DNA from: Candidatus Heimdallarchaeota archaeon
GTDB lineage: Archaea; Asgardarchaeota; Heimdallarchaeia; Heimdallarchaeales; Heimdallarchaeaceae
Length of the DNA stretch: 36,262 bases
Assembly (NCBI GenBank): GCA_023705905.1
Contig: BPTK01000002.1
Location: forward strand, 1 to 36,262
Direction of reading: 5' to 3'
Shown here piece after piece: positions 16,142-24,059 of this stretch; within the stretch, counting starts at the first letter, position 1, and each line of letters opens with the position of its first letter. A model generated the notes under the pieces. The model did no database searches and was not told where the DNA came from. It worked only from the letters and a program-made list of their open reading frames with translations. The translations under genes and the position numbers were made by a program.

Positions 16142-17074
16142 TTATTTGTTAAATGTCAGATGTACTACATCTCCGTCTGCTAATTCGTAGCTTATTCCAA
16201 CTCTTTTTCTTCTCCCATTTGACCCGCCTTCAAGCACTATAGCATCTTTAAAAATCTCAACCTTTCCTTTTCCTATTTTTTTAGTTACATCTTTTATTGT
16301 TAGTTGATCCTTGAAGAATACTATTGGAAAATCTTCTATTTTGTTAAAAGAATCCATTGTAAATATTCTCACAGGTTTCGTTACTTCTACCATTGTGTTC
16401 CTTACAGTTTCAAGATCTTCGTTTGAAACCATCTTCAAACCTGTCGACAACATTACTTCTAACTTCTTATCATAAACAATGAATGCAGGTATTGTTCTTG
16501 GGTTTGTTTGAATAAAACCATCTTCCATCCTTTCTGATTTTACATGTATATTGTTCTTTTTCAGTTCAGCTAGTACTAGCTTAAAGTCTTTTATCGAGCG
16601 CCCTAGAATCAATAGACAATCTGTTGAGTGAATAATGGCTAGATGTGACTTATCACCATCCCAACACCCTTCATATATTGCTGGTAGCTCCACTAATTGA
16701 AAATTCACTTTGTCATGCTTTAAAGCGCCGTATTGTGGTTCAGTTGTTGTATAGGGATAATCTGCAACAAGGAAATCGGTTCCACAAAGATTGTTGATTA
16801 GAGTACTCTTTCCACTGTTTGCTGCTCCAATCACTACAAATTGCGGTGTTTCTTTCTTAGTATGGCCAGTTTTGCGAGAGGCTTTTTTCGCTTGTTCAAC
16901 GGTTTCTATTTCTTTTAACTCTCGCCTCAATTTATCCTTGATTTTTCTATAGTCGCCAACATCAAATTGAATCTCTTTCAGTAATAAACGAATTTCTTTT
17001 GCACGATCGTCTCCTACCTTCCCTTTAAGACGACCATTAATTTCATCCATCATTGCACTATAAGGTTTAGGCAT
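16142..17074 (-). CDS. DRG/Obg-like GTPase paralogue with TGS domain and eroded G motifs
   Basis: The 310-aa protein has the DRG layout: an N-terminal helical region (~1-65), a G domain (~78-245) and a C-terminal TGS domain (~245-310, 'RRKRVGISYELADGDVVHL'). The P-loop is intact ('GAANSGKS', 83-90) and the switch I threonines remain ('PYTTTEPQYG'). The G3 motif DxxG is 'ELPA' (129-132), lacking both the Asp and the Gly. The G4 NKxD motif reads 'YDKK' (201-204), which removes guanine specificity. Canonical DRG is ~360 aa and ribosome-associated. This is probably a divergent paralogue that binds nucleotide poorly or with altered specificity. Convergent with the zinc-ribbon gene, 22 bp apart. 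Confidence 0.85.
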   Translation of the reverse strand: MPKPYSAMMDEINGRLKGKVGDDRAKEIRLLLKEIQFDVGDYRKIKDKLRRELKEIETVEQAKKASRKTGHTKKETPQFVVIGAANSGKSTLINNLCGTDFLVADYPYTTTEPQYGALKHDKVNFQLVELPAIYEGCWDGDKSHLAIIHSTDCLLILGRSIKDFKLVLAELKKNNIHVKSERMEDGFIQTNPRTIPAFIVYDKKLEVMLSTGLKMVSNEDLETVRNTMVEVTKPVRIFTMDSFNKIEDFPIVFFKDQLTIKDVTKKIGKGKVEIFKDAIVLEGGSNGRRKRVGISYELADGDVVHLTFNK

Positions 17075-17119
17075 TCGAATAACCAGTTATGATTTTAATT
17101 AAACTATTTTGAATGCTTA

Positions 17120-17992
17120 TTAATCTTGTTTAGCCGTTGCCTCTTTAACTAATCTCTCACTTAACTCCCATAAGAAATCTTGATTTTTTTCGTCTTTGGT
17201 CATCTTTGCTGTTTTTGATTCTTTACAATCAGTAAAGTATTTTCCAGTTATTCCTTCCAAATCATTAGAAGACGCAACATACACTGAAGTTTCTGCACCT
17301 TGTTCAACTGTGCGATTGGTTGGTATGAGATCAGACATTTTTCTGAAAAATTTAGAAAGTCCAATAGTAGTCATCTGTGTTTTTACATGTCCGGGATTTA
17401 CGGAGTTCACCGTCACTTTCGTTCCCTCTAGTTCTCTAACAAGTTTATTGGTAAACAGTACCATTGCAGTTTTGGAATTGCTATAAGCTTGTTGTCCCAT
17501 GTATCCTTTTTCCAAAAGAGGATCTTTCATCTTGATTTTGAAGTATCTATGAATGTTGGAAGAGAGATTGATAATTCTAGACGGAGAATTTCCCTTAAGG
17601 AGAGGAAGTAATAGTTCTGTAAGATAATAATGAGCTAAATAATTTACAGCAAAAGTACTTTCATATCCATCTTGCGTAGTTGTTCTTTGCATATGGAACA
17701 CTCCAGCATTGTTTATTAAAACGTGTAAATTAGTTTTAGTGTGTAGAAACTCTTCTGCAAAACGTTTTACATCTCTTAATGATGCCAAATCACAGATTAA
17801 TAGCTCAATATTGTTGTTGTCTGTTGACTGAATTATTTCTTCTTTAGCTTGCTCTCCTTTTTCCTTGTTGCGACAAACCATTATTATATGAGAACCTAAA
17901 ACAGCTAATTGTCTTGCTGTTTCCTTCCCTATTCCGGTATTAGCTCCTGTAATCATACAGGTTTTTCCTTTTATCCAAGTATCCTTTGACAT
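17120..17992 (-). CDS. Short-chain dehydrogenase, retinol-dehydrogenase-like
   Basis: Classical SDR of 290 aa. The cofactor motif is TGxxxGIG in 'MITGANTGIGKET'; an Arg follows the second strand ('VCRNKEKG'), suggesting NADP(H). 'LINNAGVF', the catalytic Ser ('IINLSSNIHRY'), Tyr and Lys ('AYSNSKTAMVLF') and 'VNSVNPGHVKTQM' complete the set. The overall pattern resembles eukaryotic retinol dehydrogenases 11-14 and WWOX-type SDRs. The substrate is probably a lipophilic alcohol or ketone, by analogy only. It lies 45 bp upstream of the DRG-like GTPase gene on the same strand and may be co-transcribed. The plus-strand ORF 17196..17486 is a shadow. Confidence 0.92.
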   Translation of the reverse strand: MSKDTWIKGKTCMITGANTGIGKETARQLAVLGSHIIMVCRNKEKGEQAKEEIIQSTDNNNIELLICDLASLRDVKRFAEEFLHTKTNLHVLINNAGVFHMQRTTTQDGYESTFAVNYLAHYYLTELLLPLLKGNSPSRIINLSSNIHRYFKIKMKDPLLEKGYMGQQAYSNSKTAMVLFTNKLVRELEGTKVTVNSVNPGHVKTQMTTIGLSKFFRKMSDLIPTNRTVEQGAETSVYVASSNDLEGITGKYFTDCKESKTAKMTKDEKNQDFLWELSERLVKEATAKQD

Positions 17993-18090
17993 TGTATCAT
18001 ATTAAATGCTGATTTTTTCAATATTAAACATTCGTTGAAACAAAAATTTTATGCGAATAATTTATTAACAATTTAAAGTTTACGAGTTCC

Positions 18091-19296
18091 ATGAGTTCAG
18101 AAAAATCTAAAGTTTATTTTGGTTCTTTTCAGCATGGAAGAAGCTCTGTTTTTGCTTCCTTTGCTGCTAAACTAGATAAAATTGTAGAAATCCTATTGGA
18201 GCAAACTCCCATTGAGAAAAAGGATAAAGTGGCTGTTAAGATGCATCTAGGTTTCAATGATGGTTACCAAACTATTCCTGTTTTCTTTGTTCGTCGAATT
18301 GTTGAAGCTATCAAGAAAGCTGGAGGTTATCCGTTTGTAACAGATAACCCAACCAGTGTTTACAATGCTGTTAATCGAGGTTATACATCCGAAACTTGTG
18401 GTTGTCCCATTATTCCTATTGCTGGAATTAAAGACGGTTATACCAAACCTGTTGAGATTAACTACAGAGGAATAGATACTCTCGACCTAGCAGGTGCTCT
18501 TATTGATGCGGATGTCTTAGTCGATCTCGCTCATGCAAAAGGGCATGGAGCTTGCGGTTATGGAGGAGCGATCAAGAATCTTGCTTTGGGCGGTTATTCT
18601 GGTCCAACAAGATGGAGAAAAATACATGGTGCATCATCTATAGATGAATATTGGGATAAAGCAAAAGGAACACCAGAACTTGCACAGAAACTTGTAGAAT
18701 CATGTCCATATGGAGCACTAAGTTATGATGAGGAAAAAGATAATCTAAGAAGGAATTATCATGACTGCAGACAATGTTATACTTGTTTACAAGTTGATGG
18801 CGGATTGGGAGCAGTTAAACTACCAAGAGAAAGTTATAGCGCATTTCAAGAAATGATGGCTATAGCAACACAAAAGGTGCTGGAAACATTCAAACCAGAA
18901 AAAGTGATGTACATAAACTTTCTAAATCAAATCACCACCTACTGTGATTGTCTAGGTTTTGGTCAACTTCCTATTGTTAATGACATTGGTGTTGTTGGTA
19001 GTAAAGATATTATTGCAATTGAAACAGCTACACTTGATTTAATCAAGAAGGAGGGGTTAATTGAGAAAAACATTCCTCCATACTTTAAGCATGTCAACCT
19101 TAATCCAGACGACGATCTTCATCCCTTCACAAGAGTTCATGGACCTTACAAAGATCCTTATGAAACAGTGAAATTTGCTGAGAAAAGGGGGTTAGGTACT
19201 TCCAATTATGAATTAATAGAAATTCTATCCCCTGAAGAAACAGCTAAGATGAAACCACCAAAAAGAGTTTTCGAAGGAGAACCTACCTTCTTCTAA
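18091..19296 (+). CDS. DUF362-family protein
   Basis: The 401-aa protein matches the DUF362 family. It opens with 'DKVAVKMHLGFNDGY' and continues with 'PFVTDNPTSVY' and the core 'LVDLAHAKGHGACGYGGAIKNLALG', where the conserved His/Gly block sits. Many relatives carry an inserted 2x[4Fe-4S] ferredoxin. Here the insert is reduced to 'ESCPYGAL' plus 'DCRQCYTC' and would bind one cluster at most. Function is not established for the family. The start ATG at 18091 is supported by homologous N-terminal sequence. Its TAA overlaps by 3 nt the stop of the convergent membrane-protein gene. Confidence 0.88.
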   Translation: MSSEKSKVYFGSFQHGRSSVFASFAAKLDKIVEILLEQTPIEKKDKVAVKMHLGFNDGYQTIPVFFVRRIVEAIKKAGGYPFVTDNPTSVYNAVNRGYTSETCGCPIIPIAGIKDGYTKPVEINYRGIDTLDLAGALIDADVLVDLAHAKGHGACGYGGAIKNLALGGYSGPTRWRKIHGASSIDEYWDKAKGTPELAQKLVESCPYGALSYDEEKDNLRRNYHDCRQCYTCLQVDGGLGAVKLPRESYSAFQEMMAIATQKVLETFKPEKVMYINFLNQITTYCDCLGFGQLPIVNDIGVVGSKDIIAIETATLDLIKKEGLIEKNIPPYFKHVNLNPDDDLHPFTRVHGPYKDPYETVKFAEKRGLGTSNYELIEILSPEETAKMKPPKRVFEGEPTFF

Positions 19297-19733
19297 TCTT
19301 TCTTATCTTCTCTTTCTACTTTTTTCCTTGTAAAGAATTTAATTGCTCGATCAGTTGTAAGGAATGTTGCTACTAAGTCAGTTATCAACCCATATCCTAT
19401 TCCTGCTGCAAATGTAGTATAACTGAAATATGGATCTATCAACAGTACTGTGGTTGATATTAGCAATCCGAAAAATATTCCTCTAATACTTGCATTCATC
19501 CATTTTTTCCAACCAATTCTAGGTACAATGGTAAACTCCTCAACGAACCCAATAGTTACTCCTAGCACTAAACGAGACATCCAAATTCCCAGTAGATAAA
19601 CTATATTACCTAAATAATCTCCACCAAATATTCTTGAGCCAACTCCGATAATACAAATAATACCGAGCAAAGCTCCTGTAATTGTTGAAATAATAAGCCG
19701 ACGATAATTAATCGTTTTACTCACATAACTCAA
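19293..19733 (-). CDS. Small membrane protein, four predicted helices
   Basis: The 146-aa protein has hydrophobic segments at about residues 14-32, 40-62, 80-102 and 107-126, and a charged C-terminal tail (TRKKVEREDKKD). No family is recognised. The start is TTG at 19733 or GTG three codons later; no in-frame ATG is available near the N-terminus. The stop codon overlaps the stop of the convergent DUF362 gene (3 shared bases). The context gives no hint of function. Confidence 0.65.
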   Translation of the reverse strand: MSYVSKTINYRRLIISTITGALLGIICIIGVGSRIFGGDYLGNIVYLLGIWMSRLVLGVTIGFVEEFTIVPRIGWKKWMNASIRGIFFGLLISTTVLLIDPYFSYTTFAAGIGYGLITDLVATFLTTDRAIKFFTRKKVEREDKKD

Positions 19734-19834
19734 AGCTAGGTTCTCTTTAAACCTTCTTTTCTTTCAACTAAACTAAGAGAACTTCATATCGAACATTTTT
19801 TAAATTCCTTTGAGATTTTTAGCCAGTGAAAACT

Positions 19835-20767
19835 ATGGATTTGAAAGGTAGGTCACTTCTTTCATTGAAAGATTTTACGGCAGAAGAAATTCGTTTTCTT
19901 CTTGATGAATCTAAGAGATTGAAGGCTGATTTTAAAGCCTATAATCGAGAAAAACCCCTTAAAGGTTTAACTCTTGGAATGATTTTTCAAAAACGATCAA
20001 CTCGAACTCGTGTTTCTACAGAGGTCGCCATGTACTACTTAGGTGGTCACGGAATCTTTTTGAGCTCTTCAGACATTCAATTAGGTGCTGGAGAAACTAT
20101 TAGGGACACATCTCGTGTGCTTTCCCGAATGCTTGATGGTGTGTTAGCAAGAGTTTATGCCCACGAAGATGTTAAGGAGCTAGCAAAGTATTCCACTATT
20201 CCTGTTATCAATGCTCTTTCAGACAAATATCATCCATTGCAGATCCTTGCTGATCTTTTAACCATTGAAGAACATAAGGACAGGTTAGCTGGATTGAAAC
20301 TAGCTTGGTCAGGAGATGGTAACAATGTTTGTAATTCCTTACTTATTGGCTGTGCAAAGATGGGTATTGACATGTCTGTTGCAACTCCAAAAGGCTATGA
20401 ACCTCCAAATGATGTTGTAGAATTGGCTATGGGTTTTGCAGACGACACAGGTGCAAAGATTGTCATAACCAATGATGCTGTGTTTGCAGTAAAGGATGCA
20501 GATGTAGTAGTAACTGATACATTCATTTCTATGGGTGAAGAAGAGCAGGAAAAAGAGAAGCTCGCAGCATTCAAAGATTATGTGGTATCAGACGAATTAT
20601 GTGCAAATGCTAAATCAGATTTTATTTTCATGCATTGTTTGCCATATAAGCACAAAGAAGCAACTGAAGAAATTTTCGAAAGCGAAAACAGTGTTGTTTT
20701 TGATGAGGCTGAAAACAGGCTTTGTACCGTCATGGCTGTTCTTAACGCAGTAATGGGACAACAATAG
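19835..20767 (+). CDS. argF: Ornithine carbamoyltransferase
   Basis: Transfers the carbamoyl group from carbamoyl phosphate to ornithine to give citrulline, in arginine biosynthesis or the urea/deiminase pathways, in the cytosol. Carbamoyl-phosphate loop 'KRSTRTRVS' near residue 55; 'DKYHPLQILADLLTI' contains the HPxQ motif; the ornithine-side 'SMGEE' (SMG) loop and 'FMHCLPYK' (HCLP) are both intact, which separates it from aspartate carbamoyltransferase. Length (310 aa) is typical. The ATG at 19835 is used; a GTG three codons earlier sits about 24 bp after a TTTTTAAA-like box and cannot be excluded. No other arginine genes are in the window. Confidence 0.96.
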   Translation: MDLKGRSLLSLKDFTAEEIRFLLDESKRLKADFKAYNREKPLKGLTLGMIFQKRSTRTRVSTEVAMYYLGGHGIFLSSSDIQLGAGETIRDTSRVLSRMLDGVLARVYAHEDVKELAKYSTIPVINALSDKYHPLQILADLLTIEEHKDRLAGLKLAWSGDGNNVCNSLLIGCAKMGIDMSVATPKGYEPPNDVVELAMGFADDTGAKIVITNDAVFAVKDADVVVTDTFISMGEEEQEKEKLAAFKDYVVSDELCANAKSDFIFMHCLPYKHKEATEEIFESENSVVFDEAENRLCTVMAVLNAVMGQQ

Positions 20768-20817
20768 TTCCATCTTTTTTTTGCTTTTCATTATTTATAT
20801 ATAATTGTTAGAAGAAG

Positions 20818-20840
20818 AAAAAAGGAGTGCCGAAGCACTC
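20818..20840 (-). terminator. Intrinsic-type terminator with UUCG tetraloop after the MFS gene
   Basis: On the minus strand GAGTGC-TTCG-GCACTC, a perfect 6-bp stem capped by the very stable C(UUCG)G loop, is followed by CC and TTTTTTC. It starts 3 bp after the stop of the MFS transporter gene. The form is that of a bacterial rho-independent terminator. Confidence 0.7.
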
Positions 20841-20843
20841 TGT

Positions 20844-22142
20844 TTAATCACCGGGTAAAGGGGCGATTGTTTCAGTTTTTACATTGGTGAAATTAAATAA
20901 GCGTGTTTTGATGCTTAGGAGAATTATTCCAAGAAGTAGTATTCCACTTGCCATCAACATAGTGTTTGCGATTCCTATTGCTTCTGATGTCAAACCTGAG
21001 AGTGATAAGCAAGCTACACTGAAGATCTGAATATAGGCATTGGTAGCACTATATGCTCTCCCTCTAATTTCATTAGGAACTTCCTCAGCAAAATAGGCAT
21101 TGATACTAAGACTATGCATTCCTAACATTACGCCAGATATAAAGCCAAAGACTCCGATTACATAGATTGATGGTGTAAATATGAATATCATATAATAAAC
21201 TGCCAAAGCTACTACACCGGCTACTATTGCCCTGTTTCGTCCTATTTGCTTCTCAAATTTAGCAAAGAGTATGTTTCCTATAACGGTTCCCAGTGCTACA
21301 ACTGCACCAACAATTCCATATTCAATATTTGCTACTTGCTCAAGAGCTACATTTCCACTATGTCGTATCTCGAAGATCCAGGGATATATCAAGGGTCCTG
21401 CAAAAGCTGAACCGATCACTACGAAAGTAAACAATATCAATAACACTCTGATTATTCTTTGTCTAAAGAGAAAGCCTAATCCTTCACCTAGATCACTGAA
21501 GATTGTTCTGACAGTTAATTTCTCCTCTTTATCCCTTGATGCTGAGGGGATTGTAGTCAATAGTATAATTGCACCGGACAAAACATAACATCCACTTGTT
21601 ATCCAAAAAGCTGGTGGCCCGAAGAATGCATAAATTGGAGCAGCCATAAGAGGTCCTAAGACTGCTAATGTTTGAAAGATAAGCCTACTGATACTAATGG
21701 CTTTTACATATAATTTCAGTCCTACCATCTCAGGTATAGCTGCTGATCTTGGTGCTGAGAAGCTTGATGATCCCACCCCATCTATGAAAGCTATAATTAG
21801 CAAAATATAGAAAGTGTTGATAAAAGGAATCGCTATTATCGAAGCTGCTCTAATGAAATCAGCTGTAACCATTATTGTTTTCCTACTAATTCTGTCAGCC
21901 AATACCCCTGAAATTGGTCCAATTAAAATCCAAGGCAATGTTTGTGCTGCTAAAACAAATGTCATTTGAGCAGCTGATCCAGTAAGACTGTATACATAAA
22001 GCACAATTGCTATTCTAAAAACCGCATCTCCTACATTACTGAACAATTGTCCTGAAAGCAGTTTAACAAAATTCTTATTTTTGAAAACATCCCTATAGGA
22101 CGCTTCTTCACTTACTATTTCATTTTCTGTCAATGTTTCCAC
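20844..22142 (-). CDS. MFS transporter, probable multidrug or siderophore-type exporter
   Basis: A 432-aa, twelve-helix major-facilitator protein of the MFS_3 (enterobactin exporter/macrolide-efflux-like) type. The N-terminus has 'FVKLLSGQLFSNVGDAVFRIAIVLYVYSLTGSA', and the helix 2-3 loop has the MFS motif as 'GVLADRISRKTIM'. The start is GTG at 22142. It is divergent from an HTH regulator, and an array of operator-like palindromes lies between them, suggesting that the regulator controls this exporter. That link rests on arrangement, not on a recognised family pair. The substrate is unknown. It ends in an intrinsic-type terminator. Confidence 0.88.
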   Translation of the reverse strand: METLTENEIVSEEASYRDVFKNKNFVKLLSGQLFSNVGDAVFRIAIVLYVYSLTGSAAQMTFVLAAQTLPWILIGPISGVLADRISRKTIMVTADFIRAASIIAIPFINTFYILLIIAFIDGVGSSSFSAPRSAAIPEMVGLKLYVKAISISRLIFQTLAVLGPLMAAPIYAFFGPPAFWITSGCYVLSGAIILLTTIPSASRDKEEKLTVRTIFSDLGEGLGFLFRQRIIRVLLILFTFVVIGSAFAGPLIYPWIFEIRHSGNVALEQVANIEYGIVGAVVALGTVIGNILFAKFEKQIGRNRAIVAGVVALAVYYMIFIFTPSIYVIGVFGFISGVMLGMHSLSINAYFAEEVPNEIRGRAYSATNAYIQIFSVACLSLSGLTSEAIGIANTMLMASGILLLGIILLSIKTRLFNFTNVKTETIAPLPGD

Positions 22143-22295
22143 CTATTTCTTATACAATAAATAAAAATAAAAGAAAAATTAAAGCAAGCTTCTTTTTTGT
22201 AGCATAACTTTTTCAAAGAATGCTAGCTTCTGTCTTTCCATTTTAATTTTGATTTGATCCTGTTTCTTTTTGCTTGTTATCATTTTTTTCACCGT

Positions 22296-22395
22296 TTCTC
22301 ATTTAGTTCGAGAAATGTTCTCATATTATGTAAGAATTAGGTGTATTTAAACGTTTCTCATGTTAAGTGAGAATGAGTATCATTATTAATGAGAA
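22296..22395. promoter_or_regulatory. Array of four 19-bp operator-like palindromes
   Basis: Three clear inverted repeats share the form TTCTCAT-N5-GT-NAGAA: TTCTCATTTAGTTCGAGAA (22296-22314), TTCTCATATTATGTAAGAA (22318-22336) and TTCTCATGTTAAGTGAGAA (22355-22373). A weaker fourth, GTATCATTATTAATGAGAA, is at 22377-22395. Starts are 22, 37 and 22 bp apart, so the sites come in two pairs spaced near two helical turns. The array abuts the TATA box of the HTH gene and is the only structure in the 303-bp intergenic gap besides promoters. Confidence 0.7.
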
Positions 22396-22397
22396 AC

Positions 22398-22406
22398 TTT
22401 ATATAT
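22398..22406 (+). promoter_or_regulatory. TATA box for the HTH regulator gene
   Basis: TTTATATAT directly follows the last operator-like site and is 40-48 bp before the ATG at 22446. It lies inside the track's longer ORF (start 22389), which argues that translation begins at 22446. Confidence 0.6.
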
Positions 22407-22445
22407 TCCTCTACAGCTCGTTATATTGTAAGTGAGTTAATTATC

Positions 22446-23081
22446 ATGTCTTATCAAGATATAATAGAAGAAGAACAAAAATCAGTCATTTATATTGACA
22501 ATGAAGATACTCTAAAGTACCTGCACAATCCCTTATACTTACCTATACTTAAAATTCTAAGGTTAGGATATAAAACCTTCAAAGAGATAAAAGAGGAGTA
22601 TGTTACTCATTCCAGTACAGTGCCTCCCGACAAGACTTTGTATAGGCACTTGAATAGTCTAAAGGAAGTTGGATTAATCTTTGAGTTTGGAAAAAGAGTC
22701 TATAAAGGGCAATCAATGACCGAAAAATTATTTTCTCGAACTGCAAAATTCTTTCATTCTGCGAAGAAAATGGATGATGACGAATACGACAGTAAAATTA
22801 AGAAACAGTCAAAAATCTTGTCAAAGTTCTTTAGTTTGGCTTACAATGTCCCTGATGTTAAAGCGGGATGTCTTGAAGTTTTATTGAAAAAGCTACATTC
22901 TGTTGATCTTGAGGGGATAAGTGCAATCTTCCAGAAATTCCCCGATGAAATCGCCGATATCGCCGGTAACCTTCCTCACGAGGAACTACAAGCAGTTGTT
23001 GATGAATACATACGTCTTAACTCAGTAATTGCTTCTCCAAACATCCTTGAAGAGCTAAAGAAGTGTTTAGACCTTAAGTAG
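22446..23081 (+). CDS. Winged-helix transcriptional regulator, probably controlling the divergent exporter
   Basis: The 211-aa protein begins at the ATG at 22446 (MSYQDIIEEEQ). The upstream ATG at 22389 is rejected because the TATA box lies after it. Residues ~25-100 form a winged helix of ArsR/PadR-like type: 'PLYLPILKILRLGYKTFKEI', then the recognition region 'DKTLYRHLNSLKEVGLI' and a wing 'EFGKRVYKGQSMTEKLFSRT'. The C-terminal ~100 residues are helical with no recognised ligand domain and probably dimerise. A cluster of palindromes overlaps the promoter, so autoregulation and control of the divergent MFS exporter are likely. The effector is unknown. Confidence 0.8.
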   Translation: MSYQDIIEEEQKSVIYIDNEDTLKYLHNPLYLPILKILRLGYKTFKEIKEEYVTHSSTVPPDKTLYRHLNSLKEVGLIFEFGKRVYKGQSMTEKLFSRTAKFFHSAKKMDDDEYDSKIKKQSKILSKFFSLAYNVPDVKAGCLEVLLKKLHSVDLEGISAIFQKFPDEIADIAGNLPHEELQAVVDEYIRLNSVIASPNILEELKKCLDLK

Positions 23082-23125
23082 TTTTTACACGAAAGTTTTT
23101 TACAGAACACTTCCTTTTTTCATAT

Positions 23126-24028
23126 ATGTTGAAGGTCGCCAGCATTCAGATTGCCCCAGTTTTCCTTGATGCTCAAAAGACTTGGAAAAAATTATCCGAA
23201 CACATCAAACTCGCTCACGCTGATGGTGCAAATTTAGTAACATGGGGGGAAACACTTATTCCAGGTTATCCTCAATGGCTTTCCCCTGCCGGAGGAGCTA
23301 AATTCAATGACCCCGATCAGAAGCACGTTTACGCTAAATACTGGCAAGAAGCTCTACATTTGAAAGAGAGTAACATTATACAGGAAATGAAAAGTTTAGC
23401 CAAAGAGCTGGAAATAATGTTTATGGGGGGTATCGCTGAAAAAGAAGGAGGGTCTATTTATTGTACTTTGTTAACTATAGGTCCTGACGGAGAGATTTGG
23501 GGCCGTCATCGCAAACTCAAACCAACTTATGAAGAGAGATTGGTGTGGGCTGATGGAGATAGAAAAGGTCTCAAAACATATGACTATCAAGAAGTAAAAG
23601 TTGGAGGATTAAATTGCTGGGAGAATTGGTTACCTTTAGCACGAGCTGCTTTGCACCTACAGGAAGAGATGCTTCACATAGCTGTCTGGCCAGGTAGTTC
23701 AAATACAACCTCAGATATCACTCGTTTTATTGCTCTTGAAGGTCGATCTTATGTCGTCTCTACATCAGGTTTGCTAAGACAATCTGACTTCTCTCATTTA
23801 GATGAAACAGAGTTCCCTATGAAGCAAATAATGGAATCAAACTCAAGAAGTTGGCAAAATGGTGGCTCAATGATTGTTAATCCTAAAGGTGAAATCATTG
23901 CAGGACCTTTAATTGATCAAGAAGGCATTCTCTATGCAGATATTGATCCCCTATTAGTTATTAAAGAAAGACAAAATCTAGACATTAGTGGCCATTATTC
24001 AAGGTTTGACATTTTTAATAAACCTTGA
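23126..24028 (+). CDS. Nitrilase-superfamily carbon-nitrogen hydrolase
   Basis: The 300-aa protein has the catalytic triad of the family: Glu42 in 'TWGETLIPGYP', Lys130 in 'GRHRKLKPTYEERLVW' and Cys164 in 'GLNCWENWLPLARAAL'. The sequence around the Cys (CWEN) and 'KPTYEER' resembles true nitrilases (branch 1) rather than omega-amidases, so the substrate is probably an organic nitrile, hydrolysed to acid and ammonia. Family members form helical oligomers. The start ATG at 23126 is followed directly by the first core strand. It is monocistronic, 44 bp after the regulator gene on the same strand; co-transcription is possible. Confidence 0.93.
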   Translation: MLKVASIQIAPVFLDAQKTWKKLSEHIKLAHADGANLVTWGETLIPGYPQWLSPAGGAKFNDPDQKHVYAKYWQEALHLKESNIIQEMKSLAKELEIMFMGGIAEKEGGSIYCTLLTIGPDGEIWGRHRKLKPTYEERLVWADGDRKGLKTYDYQEVKVGGLNCWENWLPLARAALHLQEEMLHIAVWPGSSNTTSDITRFIALEGRSYVVSTSGLLRQSDFSHLDETEFPMKQIMESNSRSWQNGGSMIVNPKGEIIAGPLIDQEGILYADIDPLLVIKERQNLDISGHYSRFDIFNKP

Positions 24029-24059
24029 AATGTGGGTTGACGAAGTTCCATGTAGCACA

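Noticed and set aside
22389-22445. Upstream ATG and 19-residue extension of the HTH regulator
   Set aside because: The TATA box lies after this ATG, so the transcript would not include it; the ATG at 22446 is the workable start.
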